Of a stretch of 64,000 nucleotides of DNA, positions 43,561 to 55,908 are shown in pieces. This DNA is from Poecilobothrus nobilitatus (taxonomy: Eukaryota > Arthropoda > Insecta > Diptera > Dolichopodidae). Location: the NCBI GenBank assembly GCA_947095535.1, contig OX352772.1, positions 212,389,620 to 212,453,619 on the forward strand, in the 5' to 3' direction. The translations under genes were made by a program, and so were the position numbers. Each line of letters begins with the position of its first letter. Position 1 is the stretch's first letter. Under the pieces are notes generated by a model. The model saw nothing but the letters and a program-made list of their open reading frames with translations, made no database searches and was not told where the DNA came from.

Positions 43561-46300
43561 TTAAACTTTTTCTTGATTTGTAATGGATTAATAACTTTAA
43601 TTTTTATTTTTTTTTTTCATGAAAATTTTGTTAAAAATCAATGCATGAGATTATTAATTTAAGTTAAATACCTATATATATTGTTAAAAAGATTAATTAT
43701 GTTTTTATGTTAAATTTTTTAAAATGTTAAAGTAGTTTATTATGCTTAGTTATAATTTTGTAAATAATTTTGTAAATAGTTTTTTATATTTTCTTGTAAA
43801 ATTTGTTTACATAAATTTTAAATTTTTATTTTTTTGTAAATGTACTAATAAAAAGGGTTTTTTATGCCATTTGGAAAATTAATACTATCAGACTATATTT
43901 TAGAATTTTCCATGTGGCTTTTTCCCTTCTTATGTTTTCCTTCTATTCTTTAATTTTAAGCAATAAAACATTTTTTTTAATTAATTTTATGTGCTTTTGT
44001 TATTTTTTGATTCCCTATTTAGATACTGTACTAATATTCCTATTCTAATATTAACTATTCTAACATTTAGGTACTAATATTAAAAAGAAAATTGTTAAAT
44101 AAAATTTGATTTTTTTATTAATTTTTGCAAAAGTTTTAAAAATTATTTACTTTTACTAGTACTAGGTATATCATGACGATATATTTACTCTAAGTAGGAA
44201 AAGAAACTTTTATTTCAGTGAATCTGTAATTTAACATTGATTTGTTCCCTTATTACCTTAAGTTTATTTATTAAAACAAAATATTTAATAAAAGTCACTT
44301 ATTATCACTTATCTAATTTTTTATTTATTTACCTACTTCAATACGTTACGTTCTTATACACGCATAATAAAATCATTTTTAATTTTACTAAACACACATA
44401 CGCTATTTAATACGCTTTATATATATATGCCAGCCAAAAATTATTAAACATTCAAATTCTAATTATTTCAAATCTAATAAACATACGTACAAACAAATAA
44501 GAATGAAACGAATAAAAAAAAATATTACCACTACCATACCATCTATAATATAATACACAAGATGTTGGCGAGACCTTGCCAACATGTAAAAAAATATATT
44601 TTATATCTATAATAAAACACTCACACTGAATGTAAACTAAACTGGCAATGATGATATTTCTGTATATTTATTTAATAAGTTAAAATTATATTACCAGAGA
44701 CACAAATCTTTGACTCAAAGTATTATCAAGAGACACAAACCGTTCATTAAAAATATAAATAAATTTAGTAAATATTATTACCAGAGACGAAATTTTTCAC
44801 TAGAACTATTATCAGAGACACAAACCGTTCATTAAAAATGAGTACAGTCAAAAAAAGGAAGAGTATATACTTAAAAAACACACATTTTCAATAAATTCAG
44901 CAAATTTTAAATTTTTAAATGTGACCGCCACATCCATTATGAACTGGTCGCAGCGGTAAATTAAAAATAAATTATTAATATTCTCTTGGCGTTTTCAATC
45001 TTTGTTTTGAAAAAAAAAAATAAAAATAGGTACTCTTAATAAAATTAAAACGCCTGAAAGTGAAAAGAGCAAAGTTTATAGTAAGACTCATATTTATAAG
45101 AAAAAAATAATAGGCCGATTTTATTCTTGATTTTGTTTTCATTAGTATAAAAGCTGGTAAAAGCTTCGTAACAGACTTTAAAGTAGTTTTGTTTATTTAG
45201 GTTGAAATTTAGATTTTTAAGCTAAATTTTCGGTATAACTGGTATAACATAAAATATTCGAAATTTTTTTATTAATATAAAATTCGGCAGACTTAAATAA
45301 TTATATTTTATAACAGAAGTCTGGAACTTACCAAATATTATAGAAATGGATATTTTTCTTCAAAAAAAAAAAAATAAACTAACATCGAAAATATCATTTT
45401 AGAAGCCTTTTCTCACAATAGATTCATAATTTTGTACTAATTTATTATTAGACCATTAAATTAAAAAGCTGTCGAAAACGACCGTCACAAAAAAAAGCCC
45501 GCGAAAATTTATGAAATTTCATTATCAGAGACATGAATCTTTTATTAAATATACCAAACACCTCTTCTAAAGTACATTTAAATAAAATAAATTCAGCAAA
45601 TTTTTTTCAAGCAAAAAAAAATAAACGCAAAAGACTTGAAAGTAATTTTGGTAATTAAAGTAATTTCGCGGCGAAAACAACTGTTTTTCATCGACATAAA
45701 ATTTGTTTTTTGAAACTAAAGAAAATAGAGAGTAAAATTTTAACAATTATTGGGATTGTTTTAAATGTAACAAAAAAAAAATGTAGTAGCGATTGGTGTT
45801 GGTTGGTTTTTCGCCGGTTTTTATTGTGCACTTTATACAATGTTTTAAACAATTTTTGAGATATCGGCACGAACTTTTACCCTGAATGTGTTTTTAGCTT
45901 GGACCATTTTTTCTCAATGATTAAAAAACTGTCAAAAATTACCGACACGAAAAAACGGCGAGAAAAAATTAATAAACTGTACCTAACAATTTTAATTTTA
46001 TGTGTTTAGATTTGTTTTATGTTTTTTTTCTATTACAGCAAGTAAGTAAGTGATTCCAAAGTTTTTTTAGTGGTGCGGAAATGACTTTTTTAGGTAGTTT
46101 ATTAAGGGAGAGTATGATAACGTAAATGTTTTTGAATCTATAGAAATTGTGCAATTGCACAGGGGATTTTCTAGTACAATTATAAAATAGTATAAATATG
46201 AAAAGAATACATTTCATTTTTTTATAAGCTGCAAATAAATATTATTTCTGTATAAATTTTTTGTTCAAAATATGTTAGTCTGCAACAAAACAGAATTTCG
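43561..46300. other. Non-coding part of the duplicated unit
   Basis: No gene seen. 44695-44840 and 45515-45550 carry degenerate repeats of the form TTACCAGAGACACAAATCTT and TTATCAGAGACACAAACCGT, each followed by ATTAAAAAT. 44562-44590 is a small hairpin (GATGTTGGC ... GCCAACATG). The minus-strand frames at 45688-45870 and 46017-46217 show no domain. Confidence 0.5.
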
Positions 46301-46363
46301 GGGTTCTATATTTTGTGCAGAAATGGTTTAAAAAATTTGTTCGGTGTAAATACTCTGTTATAT

Positions 46364-47440
46364 TTATATGAATGAACGGTAAATATAAACGAACAAAAAA
46401 AAAATTCAGAATGTTCTATAGGTTATCGTTATAATTTATATTTTTTAAATAGAATGCATGTATAAATTACACATTTAAAAAAAAAAAAAAGAAATACTTA
46501 GAGTACCTAAATAACAGAAAACAAAAAAAAAGGAAAATGTAATACTGGAAGAAAAATAAAAACGAATAGAAAAAAAGAGAACAAAAAATGTTACTTTGAT
46601 TGTTTTTAAAAATTTTTAAAGTCTATTTCTTACGTATATATTGTGCACATCTGATATTTACCCACATAACAGATAGAAAAAGAGAACTATTAAAATGTTA
46701 TGATTTTAAAAGAAAGAAACATACGTTTGATATTTCCGTACATAACAGATAAAAAAAAAATATTAAAATGTTATGTTATGAAAAGAAAGAAAAAACAAGG
46801 CAGTGTATGAATCAAAGTTTTTAAAGGGTCGCATTTTAAGTTGAAATAAAGAACATTATAAAATTGCAATATTTTTATTTAAATTTTGAATTTAGCTATG
46901 CAACGTTTTCTTAATTTTTTAAAAATTTTGCCGCATTATGATATAATGCAACACTGAGAAGTTCAGCTCATAATATAGATACATATGTATATGAATGGAT
47001 ATATGGCTATTTATGTATATAGTTATAGATTTATTATTTTTTACTATGTAGGCAACAGTTACATTTATATGAATGGACGGTAAACATAAACGAACAAAAA
47101 AAAATTTTATGTATGCATATGAATGGACGGTAAATATAAACGAACAAAAAAAAATTCAGAATGTTCTATAGGTTATAATTTATATTTTTTAAATAGAATG
47201 CATGTATAAATTAAACATCAGCTCATAATATAGATACATATGTATATGAATGAATATATGGCTATTTATGTATGTAGTTATAGATTTATTATTTTTTAAT
47301 ATGTAGGCAACAGTTATATTTATATGAATGGACGGTAAACATAAACGAACAAAAAAAAATTTTGTGTATGCATATGAATGGACGGTAAATATAAATGAAC
47401 AAAAAAAAAATCAGAATGTTCTATAGGTTATAATTTATAT
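46364..47440 (+). repeat. Satellite-like array, about 0.7-kb units, part 1 (unit 1)
   Basis: Units open with TATATGAATGGACGGTAAAC or variants, at 46365 and 47065, and short forms at 47115, 47320 and 47368. Each full unit continues with TTCAGAATGTTCTATAGGTT, TGTAATACTGGAAGAAAAAT, GTGCACATCTGATATTTACC, GAACTATTAAAATGTTATG, GGGTCGCATTTT and GCTATGCAACGTTTTCTTAA. The short forms lack the middle. No protein is encoded. Confidence 0.8.
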
Positions 47441-49023
47441 TTATACCCGTACGATAGGATCGGGTATAATAAAATTACTCCTCCGTTTGTAACACCTCGA
47501 AATAAGCGAGCTAGATATACCTTCAAAGGTATGGATCGGATCAGAAAAAAATTCTAAGACTTTTGAGCCATGTCCGTCCGTCCGTCCGTCCGTCCGTCAG
47601 CACGCTAACTCAAAAACTAAGAAAGCTAGAATCTTGAAATTTACACAAAATATTTTGGGAGTAATTTGTAGGTTCCCAATTTTTTTTGGTTGAGTTTGGA
47701 CCAAGCCTTAGGGTAGCTCTCGAACACCTAACTTTTAGATCTCCACATTTTTTTTGCAATAGAGCTATGAAATTTTAACTACTGATAGATCTCACAAAAA
47801 TATTAATTTTATTTTTAATAACTTTTTTTTGTAGTCCCACCCGTTACGGAGCTACAGCTCCCCAAAGGTTCAAAAAAGCTCTATATTTAAATTCTTATAG
47901 CACAAGTTCTATAAGGTATATCTTCATTTTGAAAACGCCAAGCGATTACAACTTTCATTAGCTTTAAAAGTATATATACAATAAATATATATTTTTGGCA
48001 TACGGTGTCTTAATTTACCGTTATACGAAACTCAAATTTTGTAAAATCCTTTAACCCTCCTATCTTCTAAACGGTTTAAGTTGGAAACTTGAAATTTTGA
48101 CAGAAGTTAGATCTTTGAAAATTAGTATGAGTCATTTAAGAAATTTTTTTTGTATCACTCCCCGTTTAGGAGCTGTAAAGGGTCAAAAACTGAAAATTTC
48201 CTATTTTTAAACACCTGTAACTTGAACACCTGTTAAAATTTTTTTGAAGTAATACACAAAAATTAAAGCTCCAACATTATATTTTTATTTCTGTTAACAA
48301 CTTTTTTTAATAATATAGGGTTACTTTATAATTGACGGAAGTGTTACTTGATTTTTTCAAATTTTCTAACAAATTTCTTTAACGAATTTTTTCCATTTTG
48401 TTTTACTCGATAATTTGAAATTGTTGAGGATATAATGCGTAGTACAAAAAAATGTAATTAAATAAACAACATAACGGTTGCTTGAAGAATTTTTATTTAT
48501 ATGATATTGATATATATACATACTTATATAATATCATGTTTATTTACATATCGTATATGTCACTAGTAAATGAATGATAAGAGTATAGATGTATATTATA
48601 TAGCGCCGTATTTACATACACATATGTATTTTATTGTACTTATAAGAAATTATTCTGCCAATGGAATATTTAAATATAATATAATATAATATTTAAAATT
48701 ATATTTACTGTTTTGTACTTAGTAAATTTAATATACATTTACCGCTTAGTATTAAATGGTACTATAGAATATTTGAAAAAGTTTTGGATTGATAATCGTT
48801 ATGTGGAAGGTTAGAATCTGCTTTTGAAGAATGTACATATAAACATATAGTTTGAATATATGTACAACCCATAGTTCTAGAAATTATAAAATTCACCCAA
48901 ATTATTTTAAAATACTAAAATATTAAAAAAATAATATTGTAAGCAGAGTGACAGGCTGTGAACATACTAACGGTTCGTACGGGTATCTAAGAGTTGACAA
49001 AGTCAACTGTATTCTTCCTCGTT
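47441..49023 (+). mobile_element. Short TIR element inserted in the satellite, unit 1
   Basis: TACCCGTACGA (47444-47454) is matched by TCGTACGGGTA (48975-48985); 6 bases later a hairpin (GTTGAC AAA GTCAAC) and CTTCCTCG precede the flank. A (GTCC)n tract stands at 47575-47598. Other satellite units give the empty site TTATATTTTTTAAATAG, so the insertion is precise, with at most TT duplicated. No transposase is encoded. The layout is the same as that of the 31.3-kb element. Confidence 0.75.
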
Positions 49024-50230
49024 TTTAAATAGAATGCATGTATAAATTAAACATTTAAAAAAAAAAAAAGAAATAACAGAAAACAAAAAAAAGGAAAATG
49101 TAATACTGGAAGAAAAATAAAAACGAATAGATAAAAAAGAGAACAAAAAATGTTACTTTGATTGTTTTTAAATATTTTTAAAGTCTATTTCTTATGTATA
49201 TATTGTGCACATCTGATATTTACCCACATAACAGATAGACAAAAATCAGCTGTCTCCACCACATGACCGACCGCCACTACACAAAAAGTACAATGCCAAA
49301 ATTTATAGGATTTTTTACATAATAATTTATATCAAAGCAAATTAACTTCTAATAATTTAATAACATTTTGTTTTATTCAATAAAAATAATTATAAGCAAT
49401 GAAATCGTTAAAATATATGTACATTCATTCATACATCCATTTATTATTATTATTATTGTAATGTAAATACATGATTTTTTTTTCATTCAAAAAATAATAT
49501 TAGAAGTAAAAAATAATAAAAACTGTAAACAAATACAAACATAAGATTAATATTAAATGTGCTAACAAAAATTTTACCGTTTTAATTTTATGTTATCAAC
49601 AACTGAATAAATAATATGCATTGGCATAGATATAAGTACATACATATGTATGTACATAAATTTTTAGAGATATAAAAAAAAAAACAAAAAAAATTGTTCA
49701 TATAAATTCATATGGAGTGTTATGTATGAAATTTGGACTTAGAAAAAAAATTAAATAAAAGTTAAAGTTAGTCGGATCAAAAATGTTTTATGGCAAAGTT
49801 GTTCCTCTTTACTTGTGTAACAACCTTTTCTTAATAATTTTTCTCACCAAATTTTTCTGTTACGAAATATTCGTAAAAAACTTAAAAAGTACACTAGTAA
49901 ACTACCACTTGCGGTTGTCCGATTTGCTCCAAAAGCTTATCAATCATATGAAAACAATACCTACCTTATACATTAATGTATAGGTCTGTAAAAAGAACTA
50001 TTAAAATGTTATGATTTTAAAAGAAAGAAACATACGTTTGATATTTGCGTACATAACAGATAAAAAAAAAAATATTAAAATGTTATGTTATGAAAAGAAA
50101 GAAAAAACAAGGCAGTGTATGAATAAAAGTTTTTAAAGGGTCGCATTTTTAAGTGGAAATAAAGAACATAAAATTGCAATAACAATTTTATTTAAATTTT
50201 TAATTTTGCTATGCAATGTTTCCTTAATTT
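49024..50230 (+). repeat. Satellite-like array, part 2 (unit 1), with an insertion
   Basis: The satellite unit resumes at TTTTAAATAGAATGCATGTA (49024), is interrupted at 49244-49988, and continues to 50230, where it is cut by the duplication joint. Confidence 0.75.
49244..49988. mobile_element. 0.75-kb insertion in the satellite, type unknown
   Basis: Other units read ACAGATAGAAAAAAAGAACT here. In this unit AACAGATAGACAAAAA is followed by TCAGCTGTCTCCACCACATG and, after about 745 bases, by ATGTATAGGTCTGT and AAAAAGAACTATTAAAATG. A run of five A flanks both sides, possibly a target-site duplication. No terminal inverted repeat is evident. It contains GTACATACATATGTATGTAC (20-bp palindrome, 49636-49655), the palindrome TATACATTAATGTATA near its end, and a 66-codon frame (49783-49983) without recognisable domain. 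Confidence 0.55.
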
Positions 50231-50633
50231 TGTTACTGAATAAAACGCAAGATGAAGATCTATTCTAAAAAAAATTATGGTTTTTGTTAAGTAAATTTTA
50301 ATTTTTCATTTTCCATCAAATTTATAATTTTTAAATGCATCTATCATTTAATAAAGAAAAAACTATACTTTGAAATAAAACCATTTTCACTTCAAATTGA
50401 ACAATTTGTTTTTTAATAAAACCATTAGTTTTAAAGATTATATTTAATTTTAATAATTTTAGTTTTTAAAAGTTGATTGAATATGTATCTATGTAAAAAT
50501 GTAAGATCGCAGTTTTTAAAAATTTTTTTTTAAATCACACTTTTTCTCATCTTAAAAAATTTATAATTTTGGAAAGAATCTATTCTTTTTTGCATGTATC
50601 ATTTCTTTTGCATATATTGTAGATAAATTATAA

Positions 50634-53123
50634 TGTTTAAAGACATTAAAAGCGATTCACGTAAGTCTGGAATAACTTACGTGATATGCAGAACAGAAGT
50701 AATACTTACGTGATAACAGAAGTAAAAGGTTTTTTGATGGTACATTTTATAGATTTCCAAAGGATGAAAACCATTTGGAAATATGGTCCACTAAATGTAA
50801 TGTGAGTATTGAAAATATAAAAAAAAAGAATTAAGAATATGCCAAGACCATTTTGAGACAGAATTTTTGGGAAAAAGAAAATTAAAAGAAGGGGTCATCC
50901 CTACTTTATTTTTATTTGGCAATAATACCAATAAAAAAACTTCCAAACAAATTCAACAATCACAAAATATAAATACAGTAGAATTTGCTGCTGAAAGTTG
51001 TCCGTCCGAAAACCAATATATACCTTTTGATAATTATCAATCAACATCTCCTAATGTTTTTCCCGAAATTGGATTTTGTAAAAATTGCTTAAAATTCCAA
51101 CAAAGAGAAACATTTTATTTCAAAAAATATAACATAACGCGGAAAGCTTTAAAGTCCTACAAAAAAGAATATATTAGTTTAAAAAAAATTGTTAAAAATT
51201 TAAAATTGCGAAATAAAAAGTTAAAACATAACATTAGAAAACAAAAGCTAAATTGAGGAACAACCTTTTTTAAGCAACAATACAAAAACGCTCCTAAAAA
51301 TGAATTTTAAAAATACAAAAATTTGGTCAGAAGATGAAAAGAAGGTCGCTTTAAATATTTATTTTAGTTCGCCGAAAAGTTACAAATTTTTAAGAAATGC
51401 TATTGAATATAATTTGCCTCACCCTTCTTTAATAAATAGGTGGATTCCAGTAAAATTTTTAAATGTAGGTTTTAATCACAAAAATATAACTGAATTAGGT
51501 GTCATTTTTTCAAATTTTAGTTCTCTTTCTAAAGAAGCAGTATTAGTTTTCGATGAAATAGCTATAAGAAAGGATTTAACTTATAATTCTGTGTTAGACG
51601 AAATAATTGGACTTTCTGATAATGGCAACGAAAAAACAAAAGAGGTCGCGAAATACATTTGCGTATTTATGCTTAAAGGTTTAATACATAACTGGAAATA
51701 TGTACTTAGTTATTACACATCAGAAAAAGGTATTAGTGGTCAGGATCTTCAAAATTTATTAACATTAAATTTAAATGTAGCTTTCAATCTTAGTCTTAAT
51801 GTTAGGGCAGTTATTTGTGATCAGGGGCCCAATAATAGAAAATGCTTTAAAATGTTAGGAGTTTCCAAAGAAAACCCCCATTTTATTTATAACTTTAAAG
51901 GAGATGAAAAAAAAGTTGTCGCACTTTTCGATCCTGTTCACATAATTAAATCTATTCGTAATACATTACTCAAATATGATTTAAATACTGATGACGGCGA
52001 AGTTTCTTTTAAAATTATTCGATCGCTTTACTTTCACGAAAGAGACAACAGCCAAAAAATGTGCCCAAAGCTTTCAAAAAAGCATATCTTTCCAAATTCA
52101 TTTGAAAGAATGAATGTTAAATTAGCAAGTTAGGTTCTTAGTCACTCAGTTGCTGCTGCTATTAGGACACTAGTTTCAACAAATAAATTCGTTACTCGAA
52201 AAAATTGTGCTTTAGCAACCGCTGATTTTGTATTTAAAATTAATAGGTTATTCGATTGTCTTAATAGCAAAAAAATATATGATAAAAACCCATACCGTGT
52301 AGCTTTACAATCAAACAATCAAATATTTCAGTACATAATAGAAATGATAGAGTATTTTAAAAATATAAAACCAATCTCTTCTTCAAAAATTTATTGTATT
52401 GAACTTTAACAAGCATTATAGAGTTAAGTTCAAATATATTTTCAATTTATAATACAAACGAGTTTTCTTATTTGCTGTTGTCTCGCCTTAATCAAGATGC
52501 TTTAGAAAATTTGTTTTCATTAATTCGTTATAGAAACGGTTGTAATAATAACTCATCTATCTCTGAATTCAGTAATATCTTAGCGAAAATCATGTCTGTA
52601 AAATGAACCATGGGTTCGTATTTTGGAAACTTCCGGACGAGCACAAGAGCAACGAGCATATCTCCAAAACCAACAAAAGTAGAACCTTTAAATTTAATAG
52701 AATGGTGTTCTGGCAAGTTTTCTTTATGTTCCTGAGATGGATTCGATGAATTGGAGTGGCAATTCGGGTAGCTGACACAAACCTCCCAAGGACTACCAAT
52801 CTTCGAAAATAATTAAGATAGAAACTTAAAATTTTATACAAGGGTGTCAAGCATATCCCAAGCGGATGCCTCTTTTACGTTCTTGAAATTCGAGTTGAAT
52901 AAGACAGAAAAGGGAAGAAGTTCAAGCAGCTGCCAAAAACACTTATGGATTTTTAATTTAATTCGAATTATTCAGGTGTAGGGTATTAATAAGTCGGTTG
53001 CATCGACTTACTGTTACATTTACTTGTTTTCTCAAAACTTTCATCAAAAGAACTTAAAAAAAAACATTTTATATTGTAGAAATTTTGTCTCACATGATCT
53101 GCAATTTTTGAATAAATATTTTT
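50634..53123 (+). pseudogene. THAP/P-element-type transposase, unit 2
   Basis: Exact counterpart of the 41.1-43.6 kb pseudogene, shifted by 9563. The open frames 50867-51256 and 51300-52133 are identical in protein to those of unit 1, as are the A9 frameshift, the TAG codon at 52131-52133 and the insertion that splits the 3' part. The defects therefore predate the duplication. Confidence 0.8.
52604..53029 (+). mobile_element. 5'-truncated short TIR-type element inside the transposase, unit 2
   Basis: Counterpart of 43041-43466, without differences that I noticed. Confidence 0.75.
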
Positions 53124-55845
53124 TTAAACTTTTTCTTGATTTGTAATGGATTAATAACTTTAATTTTTATTTTTTTTTTTCATGAAAATTTTGTTAAAAA
53201 TCAATGCATGAGATTATTAATTTAAGTTAAATACCTATATATATTGTTAAAAAGATTAATTATGTTTTTATGTTAAATTTTTTAAAATGTTAAAGTAGTT
53301 TATTATGCTTAGTTATAATTTTGTAAATAATTTTGTAAATAGTTTTTTATATTTTCTTGTAAAATTTGTTTACATAAATTTTAAATTTTTATTTTTTTGT
53401 AAATGTACTAATAAAAAGGGTTTTTTATGCCATTTGGAAAATTAATACTATCAGACTATATTTTAGAATTTTCCATGTGGCTTTTTCCCTTCTTATGTTT
53501 TCCTTCTATTCTTTAATTTTAAGCAATAAAACATTTTTTTTAATTAATTTTTTGATTCCCTATTTAGGTACTGTACTAATATTCCTATTCTAATATTAAC
53601 TATTCTAACATTTAGGTACTAATATTAAAAAGAAAATTGTTAAATAAAATTTGATTTTTTTATTAATTTTTGCAAAAGTTTTAAAAATTATTTACTTTTA
53701 CTAGTACTAGGTATATCATGACGATATATTTACTCTAAGTAGGAAAAGAAACTTTTATTTCAGTGAATCTGTAATTTAACATTGATTTGTTCCCTTATTA
53801 CCATAAGTTTATTTATTAAAACAAAATATTTAATAAAAGTCACTTATTATCACTTATCTAATTTTTTATTTATTTACCTACTTCAATACGTTACGTTCTT
53901 ATACACGCATAATAAAATCATTTTTAATTTTACTAAACACACATACGCTATTTAATACGCTTTATATATATATGCCAGCCAAAAATTATTAAACATTCAA
54001 ATTCTAATTATTTCAAATCTAATAAACATACGTACAAACAAATAAGAATGAAACGAATAAAAAAAAATATTACCACTACCATACCATCTATAATATAATA
54101 CACAAGATGTTGGCGAGACCTTGCCAACATGTAAAAAAATATATTTTATATCTATAATAAAACACTCACACTGAATGTAAACTAAACTGGCAATGATGAT
54201 ATTTCTGTATATTTATTTAATAAGTTAAAATTATATTACCAGAGACACAAATCTTTGACTCAAAGTATTATCAAGAGACACAAACCGTTCATTAAAAATA
54301 TAAATAAATTTAGTAAATATTATTACCAGAGACGAAATTTTTCACTAGAACTATTATCAGAGACGCAAACCGTTCATTAAAAATGAGTACAGTCAAAAAA
54401 AGGAAGAGTATATACTTAAAAAACACACATTTTCAATAAATTCAGCAAATTTTAAATTTTTAAATGTGACCGCCACATCCATTATGAACTGGTCGCAGCG
54501 GTAAATTAAAAATAAATTATTAATATTCTCTTGGCGTTTTCAATCTTTGTTTTGAAAAAAAAAAATAAAAATAGGTACTCTTAATAAAATTAAAACGCCT
54601 GAAAGTGAAAAGAGCAAAGTTTATAGTAAGACTCATATTTATAAGAAAAAAATAATAGGCCGATTTTATTCTTGATTTTGTTTTCATTAGTATAAAAGCT
54701 GGTAAAAGCTTCGTAACAGACTTTAAAGTAGTTTTGTTTATTTAGGTTGAAATTTAGATTTTTAAGCTAAATTTTCGGTATAACTGGTATAACATAAAAT
54801 ATTCGAAATTTTTTTATTAATATAAAATTCGGCAGACTTAAATAATTATATTTTATAACAGAAGTCTGGAACTTACCAAATATTATAGAAATGGATATTT
54901 TTCTTCAAAAAAAAAAAAATAAACTAACATAGAAAATATCATTTTAGAAGCCTTTTCTCACAATAGATTCATAATTTTGTACTAATTTATTATTAGACCA
55001 TTAAATTAAAAAGCTGTCGAAAACGACCGTCACAAAAAAAAAGCCCGCGAAAATTTATGAAATTTCATTATCAGAGACATGAATCTTTTATTAAATATAC
55101 CAAACACCTCTTCTAAAGTACATTTAAATAAAATAAATTCAGCAAATTTTTTTCAAGCAAAAAAAAATAAACGCAAAAGACTTGAAAGTAATTTTGGTAA
55201 TTAAAGTAATTTCGCCGCGAAAACAACTGTTTTTCATCGACATAAAATTTGTTTTTTGAAACTAAAGAAAATAGAGAGTAAAATTTTAACAATTATTGGG
55301 ATTGTTTTAAATGTAACAAAAAAAAAATGTAGTAGCGATTGGTTGGTTGGTTTTTCGCCGGTTTTTATTGTGCACTTTATACAAGTGTTTTAAACAATTT
55401 TTGAGATATCGGCACGAACTTTTACCCTGAATGTGTTTTTAGCTTGGACCATTTTTTCTCAATGATTAAAAAACTGTCAAAAATTACCGACACGAAAAAA
55501 CGGCGAGAAAAAATTAATAAACTGTACCTAACAATTTTAATTTTATGTGTTTAGATTTGTTTTATGTTTTTTTTCTATTACAGCAAGTAAGTAAGTGATT
55601 CCAAAGTTTTTTTAGTGGTGCGGAAATGACTTTTTTAGGTAGTTTATTAAGGGAGAGTATGATAACGTAAATGTTTTTGAATCTATAGAAATTGTGCAAT
55701 TGCACAGGGGATTTTCTAGTACAATTATAAAATAGTATAAATATGAAAAGAATACATTTCATTTTTTTATAAGCTGCAAATAAATATTATTTCTGTATAA
55801 ATTTTTTGTTCAAAATATGTTAGTCTGCAACAAAACAGAATTTCG
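53124..55845. other. Non-coding part of the duplicated unit, unit 2
   Basis: Counterpart of 43561-46300. It lacks 18 bases (ATGTGCTTTTGTTATTTT) present in unit 1 near 43988. No gene seen. Confidence 0.5.
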
Positions 55846-55908
55846 GGGTTCTATATTTTGTGCAGAAATGGTTTAAAAAATTTGTTCGGTGTAAATACTC
55901 TGTTATAT

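Larger units (their letters stand above)
40664..50230 (+). repeat. Tandem duplication, unit 1 (about 9.57 kb)
   Basis: TTTGTTACTGAATAAAACGC at 40668 recurs at 50231, and both sequences remain aligned for more than 9.5 kb in the same orientation (offset 9563, then 9545 after an 18-bp indel near 43988). Unit 1 ends inside a satellite repeat at CCTTAATTTTG. It contains the THAP transposase pseudogene, a non-coding part, the satellite array, one TIR element and one 0.75-kb insertion. Confidence 0.95.

Noticed and set aside
43862..43932. Possible terminal inverted repeat (CCATTTGGAAAATT / AATTTTCCATGTGG) of the THAP transposon
   Set aside because: The two halves are only about 45 bases apart and imperfect. 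They make a small hairpin and cannot bound the element.
46017..46217. 66-codon minus-strand ORF repeated at 55562-55762
   Set aside because: It recurs only because of the segmental duplication. Composition follows local AT content and no motif is visible.
47441..49023. Calling the short TIR element a Helitron
   Set aside because: The right-end hairpin and the near absence of target duplication are suggestive, but there is no CTRR end, and terminal inverted repeats are present. Class left open.
49783..49983. 66-codon ORF repeated at 59328-59528
   Set aside because: The second occurrence is only the duplicated unit, and the sequence has no domain. Kept as part of the unknown 0.75-kb insertion.
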